The translations under genes and the position numbers were made by a program. From Altererythrobacter rubellus (GTDB lineage: Bacteria; Pseudomonadota; Alphaproteobacteria; Sphingomonadales; Sphingomonadaceae), in NCBI RefSeq assembly GCF_030284385.1, contig NZ_CP127221.1, positions 1,922,001-1,986,000 of the forward strand: 64,000 bases of DNA. The letters are read 5' to 3'. Position 1 is the first letter of the stretch, and every line of letters starts with the position of its first letter. This document shows, piece after piece, positions 1 to 8,094 of this stretch. The notes beneath the pieces are model-generated. The model did no database searches. It was not told where the DNA came from and saw only the letters and a list, made by a program, of their open reading frames with translations.

Positions 1-56
1 ACGAACACAACTTGTTCGTGATCATCAAAATCGGATTCATTCCAGAAAGCCGTCAT
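1..56 (-). CDS. Glu/Leu/Phe/Val dehydrogenase family protein, N-terminal fragment
   Basis: Only the first 18 or so residues lie inside the window; the gene continues past position 1. The ATG at 54-56 follows an AAGGATG ribosome-binding site. The peptide begins MTAFWNESDFDDHEQVVF, which resembles the start of the amino-acid dehydrogenases that oxidatively deaminate leucine, valine or phenylalanine with NAD. The call is recognition of a short N-terminus only, so the substrate is unknown. A palindrome at 1-19 lies inside this reading frame. Confidence 0.45.
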   Translation of the reverse strand, partial: MTAFWNESDFDDHEQVVF

Positions 57-106
57 TTGCCCATCCTTGTCTCGGGCAGCTTCACAATCGCGCTGAAGAG
101 GAGAAA

Positions 107-184
107 TGGGGCGATCGAGGGGTCTCGAACCCCCGACCTCCGGTACCACAAACCGGCGCTCTAACCAACTGAGCTACGATCGCC
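107..184 (-). tRNA. tRNA-His (GUG)
   Basis: On the minus strand the sequence folds into a full cloverleaf: a 7-bp acceptor stem, the D-arm, an anticodon stem of CCGGT with ACCGG around a loop centred on GTG, and a TTCGAG T-loop. The 3' CCA is encoded. The extra 5' nucleotide needed by histidyl-tRNA synthetase (G-1) is encoded opposite C73, so this is the ordinary bacterial tRNA-His rather than the A73 form lacking G-1 that is known from Rhizobiales, Rhodobacterales and Caulobacterales. Confidence 0.96.
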
Positions 185-370
185 ATATGCCCCGCCTCAC
201 ATTCGCAAGTCGAGCCGCGCAAGCGGGGCTGATAAGCTTTGTGGCCGGATGGTCAAGACCGGCCTCAACGGGGGCGAGCCTGTTGCATAGCTCGGCCCAT
301 TTGGGAAGCGAAAACTGCGCATTTCCCTGTTGAACGCAAGATTATTTCGCGCTTTCGCTGGGCCGCCCAA

Positions 371-1021
371 ATGCCTATCGTGCAATCCATGGCGGGACCG
401 GGCGAATCTTCTACCGATCGACTCTTGGCAAAGGCGGGCATGCAGCGCGCGCCCTCCGCCAAGATAGAGCTGTTTCAGTGCCGGGACTTTCTTTCCGCTG
501 AGCTGTGCGAAGAGCTGATCGCACTGATAGATGCAGGCCGCCGTCCCAGCACCATCGCTGACGATAATGGTGACAGCTATTTCCGCACCAGTGAGACTTG
601 TGATCTTTCAGCGAGCGAACCTGCGGTGCAACGGTTGGAAGCCATGCTGTTAGAGTTGAACGGCATCGATCCTGCGCATGGAGAGCCGGTACAAGGCCAA
701 CGCTATGCCGTGGGACAGGAATTTAAAGCACATACTGACTATTTCGCGCCCGACGGTCTGGACTTTCACAAGTTCTGTTCAGTCGCCGGGCAAAGAACCT
801 GGACTTTCATGATCTATCTCAATGAAGTCGTCGCCGGAGGAGCTACACGCTTCAAGACGGTAGGCAAAACATTTCAGCCGGAGGCAGGCAAACTGCTCTG
901 CTGGAATAACCGCCGCCCGGACGGCAGCGTGAACCCGAATACGCTCCATCACGGTATGAAAGTCCGCAAGGGCGTGAAATATGTGATAACCAAATGGTAT
1001 CGGGAGAAGGAGTGGGGTTAG
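371..1021 (+). CDS. 2OG-Fe(II) oxygenase (prolyl 4-hydroxylase type)
   Basis: Predicted 216-residue soluble oxygenase of the P4Hc double-stranded beta-helix family. These enzymes couple decarboxylation of 2-oxoglutarate to hydroxylation of a protein or small-molecule substrate. The iron ligands are visible: HTD at residues 121-123 and a distal His at 193/194 in TLHHGMK. A basic residue for 2-oxoglutarate follows (K200 or nearby). The frame is open further upstream to 239, but the domain does not need that stretch. I chose the ATG at 371; 389 and 440 are alternatives and none has a strong ribosome-binding site. The stop is one base before the ATG of the broken DksA/TraR-like gene, so the two were probably co-transcribed. 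The substrate cannot be told from sequence. Confidence 0.8.
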   Translation: MPIVQSMAGPGESSTDRLLAKAGMQRAPSAKIELFQCRDFLSAELCEELIALIDAGRRPSTIADDNGDSYFRTSETCDLSASEPAVQRLEAMLLELNGIDPAHGEPVQGQRYAVGQEFKAHTDYFAPDGLDFHKFCSVAGQRTWTFMIYLNEVVAGGATRFKTVGKTFQPEAGKLLCWNNRRPDGSVNPNTLHHGMKVRKGVKYVITKWYREKEWG

Positions 1022-1022
1022 A

Positions 1023-1337
1023 ATGAGCGACTACACGGATATGGCAGAGAAGCTGCGCAAGCGGCTTGATGACTTGCTAGAGCGAACAGAAGTGATCGAA
1101 GATGATTTGCGTCATCCGCTTGATGCTGACTGGAGTGAGTAAGCGGTTGATCTGGCAGATGACGAGGCGCTCGAAGGAGTCGACGACGTTCTGCGTGCGG
1201 AAATCCAGCAGATCAGGCTGGCGTTGCTCAGGATCGAGAACGGCACATACGGAACTTGCTCCAAATGCGGAAAGGACATCCGCCGCGAACGGCTCGAAGC
1301 GCGGCCGATCGCGACACGGTGTATCGATTGCGCCTAG
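1023..1337 (+). pseudogene. DksA/TraR-family zinc-finger protein, interrupted by in-frame TAA
   Basis: The frame from ATG 1023 encodes a 104-codon DksA/TraR-type protein. It has an N-terminal coiled-coil region (EKLRKRLDDLLERTEVIEDD) and a C-terminal C4 zinc finger (CSKCGKD, then CIDC just before the stop). Codon 40, at 1140-1142, is TAA in the context DWSE-stop-AVDLADDE. The frame is then open and well conserved to the true stop at 1335. A single C-to-T change of CAA (Gln) would explain it. The family binds RNA polymerase or acts as a general zinc-finger regulator. A ribosome-binding site (GGAGAAGGAG) lies in the end of the oxygenase gene. As read, only a 39-residue stub would be made. Confidence 0.85.
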
Positions 1338-1354
1338 CGCCCGCGCCAAATGCG

Positions 1355-1380
1355 AAAAAGGCGGCCCTATGGACCGCCTT
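1355..1380 (-). terminator. Intrinsic terminator downstream of rpmE
   Basis: A 7-bp stem (AAGGCGG with CCGCCTT) and a 9-nt loop are followed on the minus strand by a run of five T (A-run 1355-1359 on plus). It sits between the convergent ends of rpmE and the DksA/TraR-like gene and could serve both. Confidence 0.75.
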
Positions 1381-1447
1381 CTCTATCCGGCATGCCAACG
1401 GATTGGGGTCGGAAAACTTGTGAAGCCGCTTATTTTTTAAGCGCCCT

Positions 1448-1672
1448 TTACTTCTTAAGGGAAAGCCCGCCGAAGCGCTTGTTGAACGCTGCCACACGGC
1501 CGCCTTCTTGAATCTGCTGCTTGCCGCCGGTCCATGCCGGGTGGCTGGTCGGGTCGATTTCGAGCGCGAGCGTGTCGCCTTCTTTGCCCCAAGTCGAGCG
1601 TGTCTGGAATTCTGTGCCATCGGTCATCTTGACCGTGATCATGTGGTAGTCTGGGTGCCCTTCGGCTTTCAT
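1448..1672 (-). CDS. rpmE: 50S ribosomal protein L31
   Basis: A 74-residue protein starting [19 protein letters not shown], the standard L31 opening. It forms a bridge between the large and small ribosomal subunits. The four zinc-binding cysteines of the C+ form are absent, so this is a zinc-independent (C-) L31. The ATG at 1672 follows AAAGGA. It lies 106 bp downstream of fabZ on the same strand, with its own leader hairpin upstream and an intrinsic terminator after it. Confidence 0.95.
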   Translation of the reverse strand: MKAEGHPDYHMITVKMTDGTEFQTRSTWGKEGDTLALEIDPTSHPAWTGGKQQIQEGGRVAAFNKRFGGLSLKK

Positions 1673-1694
1673 CTCAAATATCCTTTATAGCTTG

Positions 1695-1712
1695 CGCCGG
1701 TACCGACCGGCG
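1695..1712 (-). promoter_or_regulatory. Hairpin in the rpmE 5' leader
   Basis: A perfect 7-bp stem (CGCCGGT/ACCGGCG) with a 4-nt loop ends about 22 bases before the rpmE start. No T-run follows on the minus strand, so it is not an ordinary terminator for fabZ. It could be an autoregulatory leader bound by L31 or simply a stabilising structure. Confidence 0.3.
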
Positions 1713-1778
1713 GTGCTGTATTCTGGGAAAGGCGCGCGGATAGAGGTGCGCTGCCCAAAAATCAAGCGATTCTGCCCA

Positions 1779-2243
1779 TCAACTCGGTGGATCGGCGATC
1801 ATCGCAGTAAATTCACATTCCGTGGTGGTCTTGCCTTCAACGCTGGCGCGCCCTTTGAACTTATAGACCCGGCTGCGTTTCTGCAGGAATTGAACCTCAA
1901 GATCGAGCAGGCATCCCGGCGTCACCGGCGAACGGAACTTAGCCCCGTCAATACCCATGAAAAAAACCAGTTTGCCCGTGCCCGCCAGCTCTAGCGTCTC
2001 GACCCCGAGGATCGCTGCAGCCTGAGCCAGAGCTTCGATCTGCAACACGCCCGGCATTATCGGTGCGCCGGGAAAATGCCCTTGAAAGAACTCCTCGTTG
2101 AAAGACACAGCCTTCACCGCATGAATTCTATCACCCAGTTCGATCGAGCGCACGCGATCCACTAAAAGCAAAGGGTAACGGTGCGGCAGAGCCTTCAAAA
2201 TCTTGTGAATGTCGTATGGCGTATCGCCGTTTGCGTCACTCAT
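1779..2243 (-). CDS. fabZ: 3-hydroxyacyl-ACP dehydratase FabZ
   Basis: A 154-residue hotdog-fold enzyme that dehydrates (3R)-hydroxyacyl-ACP in the fatty-acid elongation cycle. The catalytic histidine is in [14 protein letters not shown] and the catalytic glutamate in LQIEALAQ. I chose the ATG at 2243 ([16 protein letters not shown]); the open frame upstream overlaps ompH and does not look coding. It follows ompH by 25 bp. In most Gram-negatives lpxD precedes and lpxA follows fabZ; neither is present here. Confidence 0.95.
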   Translation of the reverse strand: MSDANGDTPYDIHKILKALPHRYPLLLVDRVRSIELGDRIHAVKAVSFNEEFFQGHFPGAPIMPGVLQIEALAQAAAILGVETLELAGTGKLVFFMGIDGAKFRSPVTPGCLLDLEVQFLQKRSRVYKFKGRASVEGKTTTECEFTAMIADPPS

Positions 2244-2268
2244 GGCCCTGCCCCCAGTTGTCTGTCGC

Positions 2269-2961
2269 TTAGCGGCCGCTTGGGGCCTGCGTATTCGCCT
2301 GTTGCTGCGCCTGAGCAGCCTGCTGCTGAGCCTGGATAGCCTGAGCGGCGGCCAGAGTCTGCTGGATCTGCTGATAGACAGCCACAACATTGCGGCTTGG
2401 GCGCCAGTTTTGCGGCGGCACAATCGCAACCGAAGGCACGTTTGTATTCAGCGCGGCAGTAACCTGCTGCGTGATGTTTGCCTGCGGCGGTGCATAAATG
2501 ACCGTTTCAGGGGACAGAACTACTTGAACATTCAACTGCTGAACCACCTGCTCGAGCGCCGGACGATACTGAATCAGGATTTGCTCGACAGCGTAAACCC
2601 GCGCTGCTTCGATCTGGTCGGTCAACTGCGTGACTTCCTGATCGATCGCCTGAAGGCGGGTTTGCTGTGCGCTCCCTTGCGCCGCCTGCTGTTCGGCTTC
2701 GTCCAGCTGGCCATCGCTGTTAGTGTCAAGCTGTTGCAGCAAAGTTTGGCCTTCCTGCTGACGCGCCTGGATCGTGTCGATCTGCGGCTTATAAGTAACC
2801 GCAATCTGCTGATAGGCAGTTACGAATGCATTGGAATTGATAACTGCAGCTGGCAGGTTCACAGTGGCCATATTACCTTGAACCTGAGCCGTTGCAGGCA
2901 CAGCCATGGCGGCTGCGGTCGAAATGCTCGCTGCTGCAAGCAATGATGCGAAGAGTTTCAT
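2269..2961 (-). CDS. OmpH/Skp-family periplasmic chaperone
   Basis: A 230-residue protein with a clear signal peptide ([20 protein letters not shown], cleavage near A25), a long helical coiled-coil region and an Ala/Gln-rich C-terminus, as in OmpH/Skp chaperones that carry unfolded beta-barrel proteins to BamA. It starts at 2961, sharing one base with the bamA stop (TAATG), so translation is coupled. Residues 79-90 ([12 protein letters not shown]) match a canonical 12-position EF-hand calcium loop, which is not a feature of E. coli Skp. Confidence 0.88.
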   Translation of the reverse strand: MKLFASLLAAASISTAAAMAVPATAQVQGNMATVNLPAAVINSNAFVTAYQQIAVTYKPQIDTIQARQQEGQTLLQQLDTNSDGQLDEAEQQAAQGSAQQTRLQAIDQEVTQLTDQIEAARVYAVEQILIQYRPALEQVVQQLNVQVVLSPETVIYAPPQANITQQVTAALNTNVPSVAIVPPQNWRPSRNVVAVYQQIQQTLAAAQAIQAQQQAAQAQQQANTQAPSGR

Positions 2962-5651
2962 TAGAATTGAGTTCCTACGTTGAACGTGAAGCGTTTGGTA
3001 TCATCACCGGGCTGACTTCTCAGCACACGAGCGAAGTCGATCCGGAACGGACCGAAGGGTGAATTCCAGTTGACGCCGATGCCGATCGAGACACGCGGCG
3101 AAATTGAATCGCCGAGGAATACCTCACGGAAGCGGCTGTTCTGAATAATCGACGGTGCGTTGGCAGTTACGCCGTCGGCGGCGATAGCATTGCTGCTGAA
3201 TACAGTTGAGGGATTGCCGTTGGCATCGGTAATAACCTCAAGATAAAGGAGATTACCATCGCCGTCGCGCTGCTGAATGCCATTGGGGTTGTCCTGAAGG
3301 ATTGGCTTGGTGACAGCGAAAAGAGCACCAACATCCATGAAGATGGAAGGACGCAGGCCCAACTCACGCGCGCCTGTACCCAGTGGAAGTTCGAGCTCTG
3401 CACGACCGAGGTAGTAAGCACGACCGCCTAGCGCATCATCAACAACCTGATTTCGTTCAGTCAACGGGATAACACCGCCTTCGCCATCATCGATATAAGG
3501 CTGACGGATAACACGCGGGCCCACACCGCGAATATCAAACCCGCGGAAACGCGGTTCACCCAGCTGGAAACGATCGGTCAGAATGACATCATCGAAGCCG
3601 GGGCGATTGCTGTCTTCCAATGCGTTGATCGCACCACCTTCGGCAGAGACCGAGAAGATGAACCCTGCACCTACCGGCCAATATTTGGACGCTGTGCCGC
3701 GCACTCGAACATATTTCACATTGCCGCCCAGTCCAGCCAACTCGGTCGAGAAGCTGACGTTCTCACCGCGCGTTGGACGCAAGCGGCTATCGAGCGTGCT
3801 GTAAACCACGTTCGCACCCAGGATCGAACTGGTACGTTTGCCGATCGCGTCACACAGGAAACGGCCTGCAAACAAGGGCTCACAAGTGCGTATGCCGTCG
3901 CCGTCGAAGTCGGAAAAGAATGTATTCTGGTCCAGCGTGATATCGTCAAAGTTCAGCGTGTAGCTGGCAATGAACGACATATATTCTGTGATCGGCACAC
4001 CTGCACGAAGCGAAAAGCCGGTTGTCGATTGTTCGAACGTACGGTTGCGGTCACGGCTTCGGAAGTTGAAGCTGTTGAACTCGCGCCGGTAGATATCGAC
4101 ACCCGCTGAAATGTTGCGGTCAAACAAGTACGGTTCTTGGAAACTGATTGACGCGGACCGGCTGAAACGGGACCAGTTGACGCTGAAGCCAACCGTCTGA
4201 CCACGGCCGCGGAAGTTCCGCTGACGAACCGAAGCTGCAAGAATGAAGCGCTCTAGCGAAGAATAGCCGGCCGACAGCTGAAGCTCGCCGGTTGGTTGCT
4301 CTTGCACATTCGCTTCCAGAACAATCCGGTCGGGCTGGCTGCCCTCTGCCTGGTTAACTTCGAAGTTTTCCTGAAAATAGCCCAGCGAGTTAATTCGAGC
4401 GGTCGTACGCGCGACCTGCAGCGAGTTGAACGCATCGCCTTCCGAAATACGGAATTCACGGCGAACCACCTTGTCCTGCGTCAGCGTGTTACCGTTTACG
4501 TCCACACGCTCGACATAGACGCGCGGAGCTTCGCGGATCACGAAGTTGACGTTCATGGTCAGGTCTTCGCGGCTTCTGTCGAAGCGTGGCTGCACATCGG
4601 CAAAGGCATAGCCGAAGGTACCAGCGAGCTCGGTAATCTGTTCGACCGTGTCTTCGATCTGTTTCGCGTCGTACCAATCGCCCGTCTGCATCGGCAGGCC
4701 GCTTTGCATCCGTTCGCCATCAAAGTCGCGCAGCTGGCTTTCAACGGTCACTTCGCCGAATTTGTACCGCTCGCCTTCTTCCACCACGTAAGTGATGATG
4801 AAGTCCTCTTTGTCCGGCGTCAGCTCCGCAACCGCGGAAACGACGCGGAAATCGGCATAGCCGTTCTCGAGGTAGAACGCGCGTAGCTGTTGCTGGTCGA
4901 ATGCCAGCCGGTCCGGGTCATAGCTGGTGTTTGAGCTGAAGAAACGGTGCCAGCGCGACTGCTTAGTTACCATCGCACCGCGCAGCTCTCCGTCAGAGAA
5001 TTGCTCGTTACCGATGATGTTGATCTGGCGAACCTTGGACTTGGGCCCTTCCGTGATCTCGAAGACGATATCGACACGGTTCTGAGGCAGCGTGACCATT
5101 TGAGGTTCAACCGTCGCGGCGAACCGGCCCTGCCTCTTGTACAGCTCGATAATACGCGCAACATCTGCACGAACCTTTGAGCGGGTGAAAATCTGGCGCG
5201 GCGAGAGCTTTATCTCAGGCAGGATCTTGTCGTTCTTGAGGCGGCGATTACCCTCCAGGATTATCCGGTTAATGACCGGGTTCTCTGTCACTTCGATCAC
5301 GACATTACCGCCATCGTTGCGAATCGAGAAATTGGAGAACAGCTCGGTCGCGCCCAAATCTTTCAGCGCCGCGTCAGCGCCGGCCGAAGTGTATTCCTGC
5401 CCAACACGCAAACGAATGTAGCTGAGGATCGTTTGCGCTTCCAAACGCTCAGCGCCGACCACGCTGATGGTGCGGATCGTATTGTCGACCAGCTCTGGTG
5501 CTGTGACCTGCTCTGGCTCCGCTTCTGCAGGGGCTGTTTGTGCAAATGCTGCGACCGGCACACCGGCCAGCACAGTTCCGCACAACAAAAGAGTCGCGAG
5601 ACCGGCAGCGGGCTTCCTACGGCAATCGCCCGCTTTGATACGTCCACTCAT
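2961..5651 (-). CDS. bamA: Outer-membrane protein assembly factor BamA
   Basis: An 896-residue Omp85 protein that folds and inserts beta-barrels into the outer membrane. The order is signal peptide (hydrophobic segment ending VAAFAQ), five POTRA domains over about residues 60-400, and a 16-strand barrel ending in GTQF with a terminal aromatic. I chose ATG 5651 (MSGRIKAGD) because it leaves a normal N-region before the signal core. It lies downstream of rseP (gap 156 bp) and overlaps ompH by one base. Barrel loops carry acidic repeats such as DFDGDG, which look like metal-binding loops. Confidence 0.96.
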   Translation of the reverse strand: MSGRIKAGDCRRKPAAGLATLLLCGTVLAGVPVAAFAQTAPAEAEPEQVTAPELVDNTIRTISVVGAERLEAQTILSYIRLRVGQEYTSAGADAALKDLGATELFSNFSIRNDGGNVVIEVTENPVINRIILEGNRRLKNDKILPEIKLSPRQIFTRSKVRADVARIIELYKRQGRFAATVEPQMVTLPQNRVDIVFEITEGPKSKVRQINIIGNEQFSDGELRGAMVTKQSRWHRFFSSNTSYDPDRLAFDQQQLRAFYLENGYADFRVVSAVAELTPDKEDFIITYVVEEGERYKFGEVTVESQLRDFDGERMQSGLPMQTGDWYDAKQIEDTVEQITELAGTFGYAFADVQPRFDRSREDLTMNVNFVIREAPRVYVERVDVNGNTLTQDKVVRREFRISEGDAFNSLQVARTTARINSLGYFQENFEVNQAEGSQPDRIVLEANVQEQPTGELQLSAGYSSLERFILAASVRQRNFRGRGQTVGFSVNWSRFSRSASISFQEPYLFDRNISAGVDIYRREFNSFNFRSRDRNRTFEQSTTGFSLRAGVPITEYMSFIASYTLNFDDITLDQNTFFSDFDGDGIRTCEPLFAGRFLCDAIGKRTSSILGANVVYSTLDSRLRPTRGENVSFSTELAGLGGNVKYVRVRGTASKYWPVGAGFIFSVSAEGGAINALEDSNRPGFDDVILTDRFQLGEPRFRGFDIRGVGPRVIRQPYIDDGEGGVIPLTERNQVVDDALGGRAYYLGRAELELPLGTGARELGLRPSIFMDVGALFAVTKPILQDNPNGIQQRDGDGNLLYLEVITDANGNPSTVFSSNAIAADGVTANAPSIIQNSRFREVFLGDSISPRVSIGIGVNWNSPFGPFRIDFARVLRSQPGDDTKRFTFNVGTQF

Positions 5652-5807
5652 ATTCGCAAATTTCCCGTCCAACTCTAAACCTTCAAGCGTCGCCCCCAGG
5701 GCCCGATCTCCAGGTTGAGGCAATTCCCTTTCGCCTCTGCCCGATGCGCGGTTGGCAATCAAGCAGGAGAACCTACCAACTGCCGCCTTACCGGCCCCTT
5801 TCCCCGA

Positions 5808-6938
5808 CTAACTCCCGAATATCGGCAGCGACACGAGGTCATTGAATGTCACAACCACCATCAGCATCAGCACGATTGCTATCCCCGTGCGGTACGCCCA
5901 TTCGGTCGCTTGCGGTCCAACCGGCTTCTTCCTAACGGCCTCAGCCGCATAGAATGCCAGATGCCCACCATCCAGCGCGGGGATTGGCAGCAGGTTAATG
6001 AATGCCAAATTAAGCGAGATCAAAGCGGCGAAATTGACAAATGCCAGCAGACCGAGGCTCAACTGCTCGCCGGAGTACTTTGCTATCTTGATTGGGCCGC
6101 CCAGCTCCTGCACCGAACGGTCCCCGACGATGATCTGCTTTAAACCCAGCATCATCATCTCGAATGTGTTCCATGTGTAGGAAAGCGCGGCGGGCAAGGC
6201 CTCGGTCACGCCCAGCCGCTCATACGTTACTTCCGGAATGCCGTTGTCAGGGCGGAATACACCCAGTCGGCCAAGCGTCATCTGATTGCCAAAGCGATCT
6301 TCCTCGACAGCGCTGCCAATTGTAACCGGCAGCGTCAGAGTTTGATCAGCCCGTTCAACGGTCAATTCGATCTGCCGGTTCGGGAATAGCGCAACCTGGT
6401 CGATCAACTCCTGGAAATCACCAATTGCCTGCCCGTCTATTGCAATGATCCGGTCACCCACTTCAACGCCCGCATCGTGCGCGGCGGATTCTTCCGCAAA
6501 ACGGCTGATCATAGTGGAATCGTCGGGAAATGTGACTGTTGGCTGTCCACTGATCGCGAAGAACGCAAAGAAGATGCCTATGGCCACGATCAGATTGGTC
6601 GCAGGGCCTGCAAACACAATCAGCGCACGTTTCCACAATGACTGCGACTGGAAAGAATCCGAGTGAACCGGCGCCTTGGGATCCGGAATGCTAGCAGGGT
6701 TCATATCGCCTTTGAACTGGACATAGCCACCGAGCGGGATGGCCGCGACTTTCCAGCGCGTGCCGCGCTTGTCAGTCCAGCCAAACAGCTCCCGACCGAA
6801 GCCGATCGAAAACGCATCGGCGCCGACGCCAAACCAGCGGCCAACCAGATAGTGACCCAGTTCGTGCACTGTAACTAGCGGACCCAACACCAGCAGGAAA
6901 CCGGCGATATACATCCAGAAAGGCGGGGATTCGAACAA
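5808..6938 (-). CDS. rseP: RseP-type site-2 zinc metalloprotease
   Basis: A 376-residue intramembrane protease (M50). The zinc site HELGH lies at residues 25-29 in the first membrane helix, a PDZ domain covers about 105-200, and the C-terminal LLPIPALDGGH motif supplies the third ligand. The family cleaves anti-sigma factors and leftover signal peptides. I chose a TTG start at 6938: it begins FESPPFWMYI like the family, lies one base after the dxr stop, and has GGAGA nine bases upstream. An ATG at 6992 is open but would overlap dxr by 53 bp. Confidence 0.92.
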   Translation of the reverse strand: MFESPPFWMYIAGFLLVLGPLVTVHELGHYLVGRWFGVGADAFSIGFGRELFGWTDKRGTRWKVAAIPLGGYVQFKGDMNPASIPDPKAPVHSDSFQSQSLWKRALIVFAGPATNLIVAIGIFFAFFAISGQPTVTFPDDSTMISRFAEESAAHDAGVEVGDRIIAIDGQAIGDFQELIDQVALFPNRQIELTVERADQTLTLPVTIGSAVEEDRFGNQMTLGRLGVFRPDNGIPEVTYERLGVTEALPAALSYTWNTFEMMMLGLKQIIVGDRSVQELGGPIKIAKYSGEQLSLGLLAFVNFAALISLNLAFINLLPIPALDGGHLAFYAAEAVRKKPVGPQATEWAYRTGIAIVLMLMVVVTFNDLVSLPIFGS

Positions 6939-6939
6939 G

Positions 6940-8094
6940 TTACGCGGTCTCCAGTTGCGCAGTCGCAGCCGATCTTGCCTCTCGATCAACATTTAGCACG
7001 TCATCGAGGGTTTGCGGCGCTGGCGCGCTATAGCGGTTTAGTGTGCTTTCCACCACTGCCGTAATGTCCATGAACCCGATCTGACCCGCCAGAAACGCCG
7101 CAACGGCTACTTCATTGGCGGCATTCAGCGTGGCAGGAGCGCCCGCGCCCGCTTCGATGGCCTCGCGCGCCAATCTCGTAGCAGGAAAGCGCGCTTCGTC
7201 GGGTGCGAAGAAGCTGAGTTCACCGATTGCCGCCAGGTCGAGCGATTCCATCGGTGTGTCCATACGCCTTGGCCATGCGAGGCAAGAAGCAATCGGCACA
7301 CGCATATCGGACGGGCCCAATTGCGCCAGCGTGGACTTGTCACGGTATTCGACCATGGAATGGATCACGCTTTGCGGGTGCACCACGATTTTCAAACGGT
7401 CCAGGCCCACCGGAAAAAGATGATGCGCCTCGATATACTCCAGACCCTTGTTCATCATGGTGGCGCTGTCGACGCTTATCTTCGCGCCCATATCCCAATT
7501 GGGATGCGCGATGGCCTGAGCAGGGGTTGCAGCCCTCAGTTGGTCCAGTGACCAGGTGCGCAGCGGGCCTCCGCTGGCAGTCAGCGTGATCCGCGCGACA
7601 TCGGCAATGTCATTGCCTTGCAAACACTGGAAGATCGCATTGTGCTCGCTATCGACGGGCAGCAGTGTCGGGCCATGTTTGGCAACCGCTGCCGTCATGA
7701 CGTCGCCGGCCGAAACCAGCGCTTCCTTGTTCGCCAGAGCGAGCGTGCCGCCTTGCTCGATTGCGGCCATAACCGGCGCCAGCCCCGCGCAGCCGACGAT
7801 CGCAGCAACGGTGATATCGACCGGGCGGCTTGCCGCTTCGCAAAGCGCCGCACGGCCACCAGCCGCTTCGATATCTGTCCCGACAAGAGCCTCGCGCAAT
7901 TCAGGCAAGCAGCTTTCGTCGCTGACCACGGCGATCTTCGCGCTGAATTCGCGCGCGAACGTGGCCAGCTGTTTCGCGGAGCAATTCGCAGTCAGCGCCT
8001 CAACTTGCCATTCGTCAGGATTGCGACGGATCAAGTCGAGCGTCTGCTCGCCCACCGAACCCGTTGCTCCAAGAATCGAGATCGAGCGGGTCAT
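6940..8094 (-). CDS. dxr: 1-deoxy-D-xylulose 5-phosphate reductoisomerase
   Basis: A 384-residue cytoplasmic enzyme that converts DXP to MEP with NADPH, the committed step of the non-mevalonate isoprenoid pathway. The N-terminal nucleotide-binding motif is GATGSVGEQT and the metal/substrate motifs are VDSEHNAIFQ and VDSATMMNKGLE. The ATG at 8094 overlaps the cdsA stop as ATGA, so the two are translationally coupled. It sits between cdsA and rseP as in many alphaproteobacteria. Confidence 0.96.
   Translation of the reverse strand: MTRSISILGATGSVGEQTLDLIRRNPDEWQVEALTANCSAKQLATFAREFSAKIAVVSDESCLPELREALVGTDIEAAGGRAALCEAASRPVDITVAAIVGCAGLAPVMAAIEQGGTLALANKEALVSAGDVMTAAVAKHGPTLLPVDSEHNAIFQCLQGNDIADVARITLTASGGPLRTWSLDQLRAATPAQAIAHPNWDMGAKISVDSATMMNKGLEYIEAHHLFPVGLDRLKIVVHPQSVIHSMVEYRDKSTLAQLGPSDMRVPIASCLAWPRRMDTPMESLDLAAIGELSFFAPDEARFPATRLAREAIEAGAGAPATLNAANEVAVAAFLAGQIGFMDITAVVESTLNRYSAPAPQTLDDVLNVDREARSAATAQLETA

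Noticed and set aside
1..19. Perfect inverted repeat ACGAACA-N5-TGTTCGT at the window edge
   Set aside because: It lies inside the start of the amino-acid dehydrogenase reading frame and the half-sites point inward, unlike the direct-repeat LexA box, so I treat it as coding sequence.
197..462. Short minus-strand open frames upstream of the oxygenase
   Set aside because: No ribosome-binding site, no recognisable protein, and overlap with the oxygenase start region. The 186-bp stretch 185-370 otherwise shows nothing I can name.
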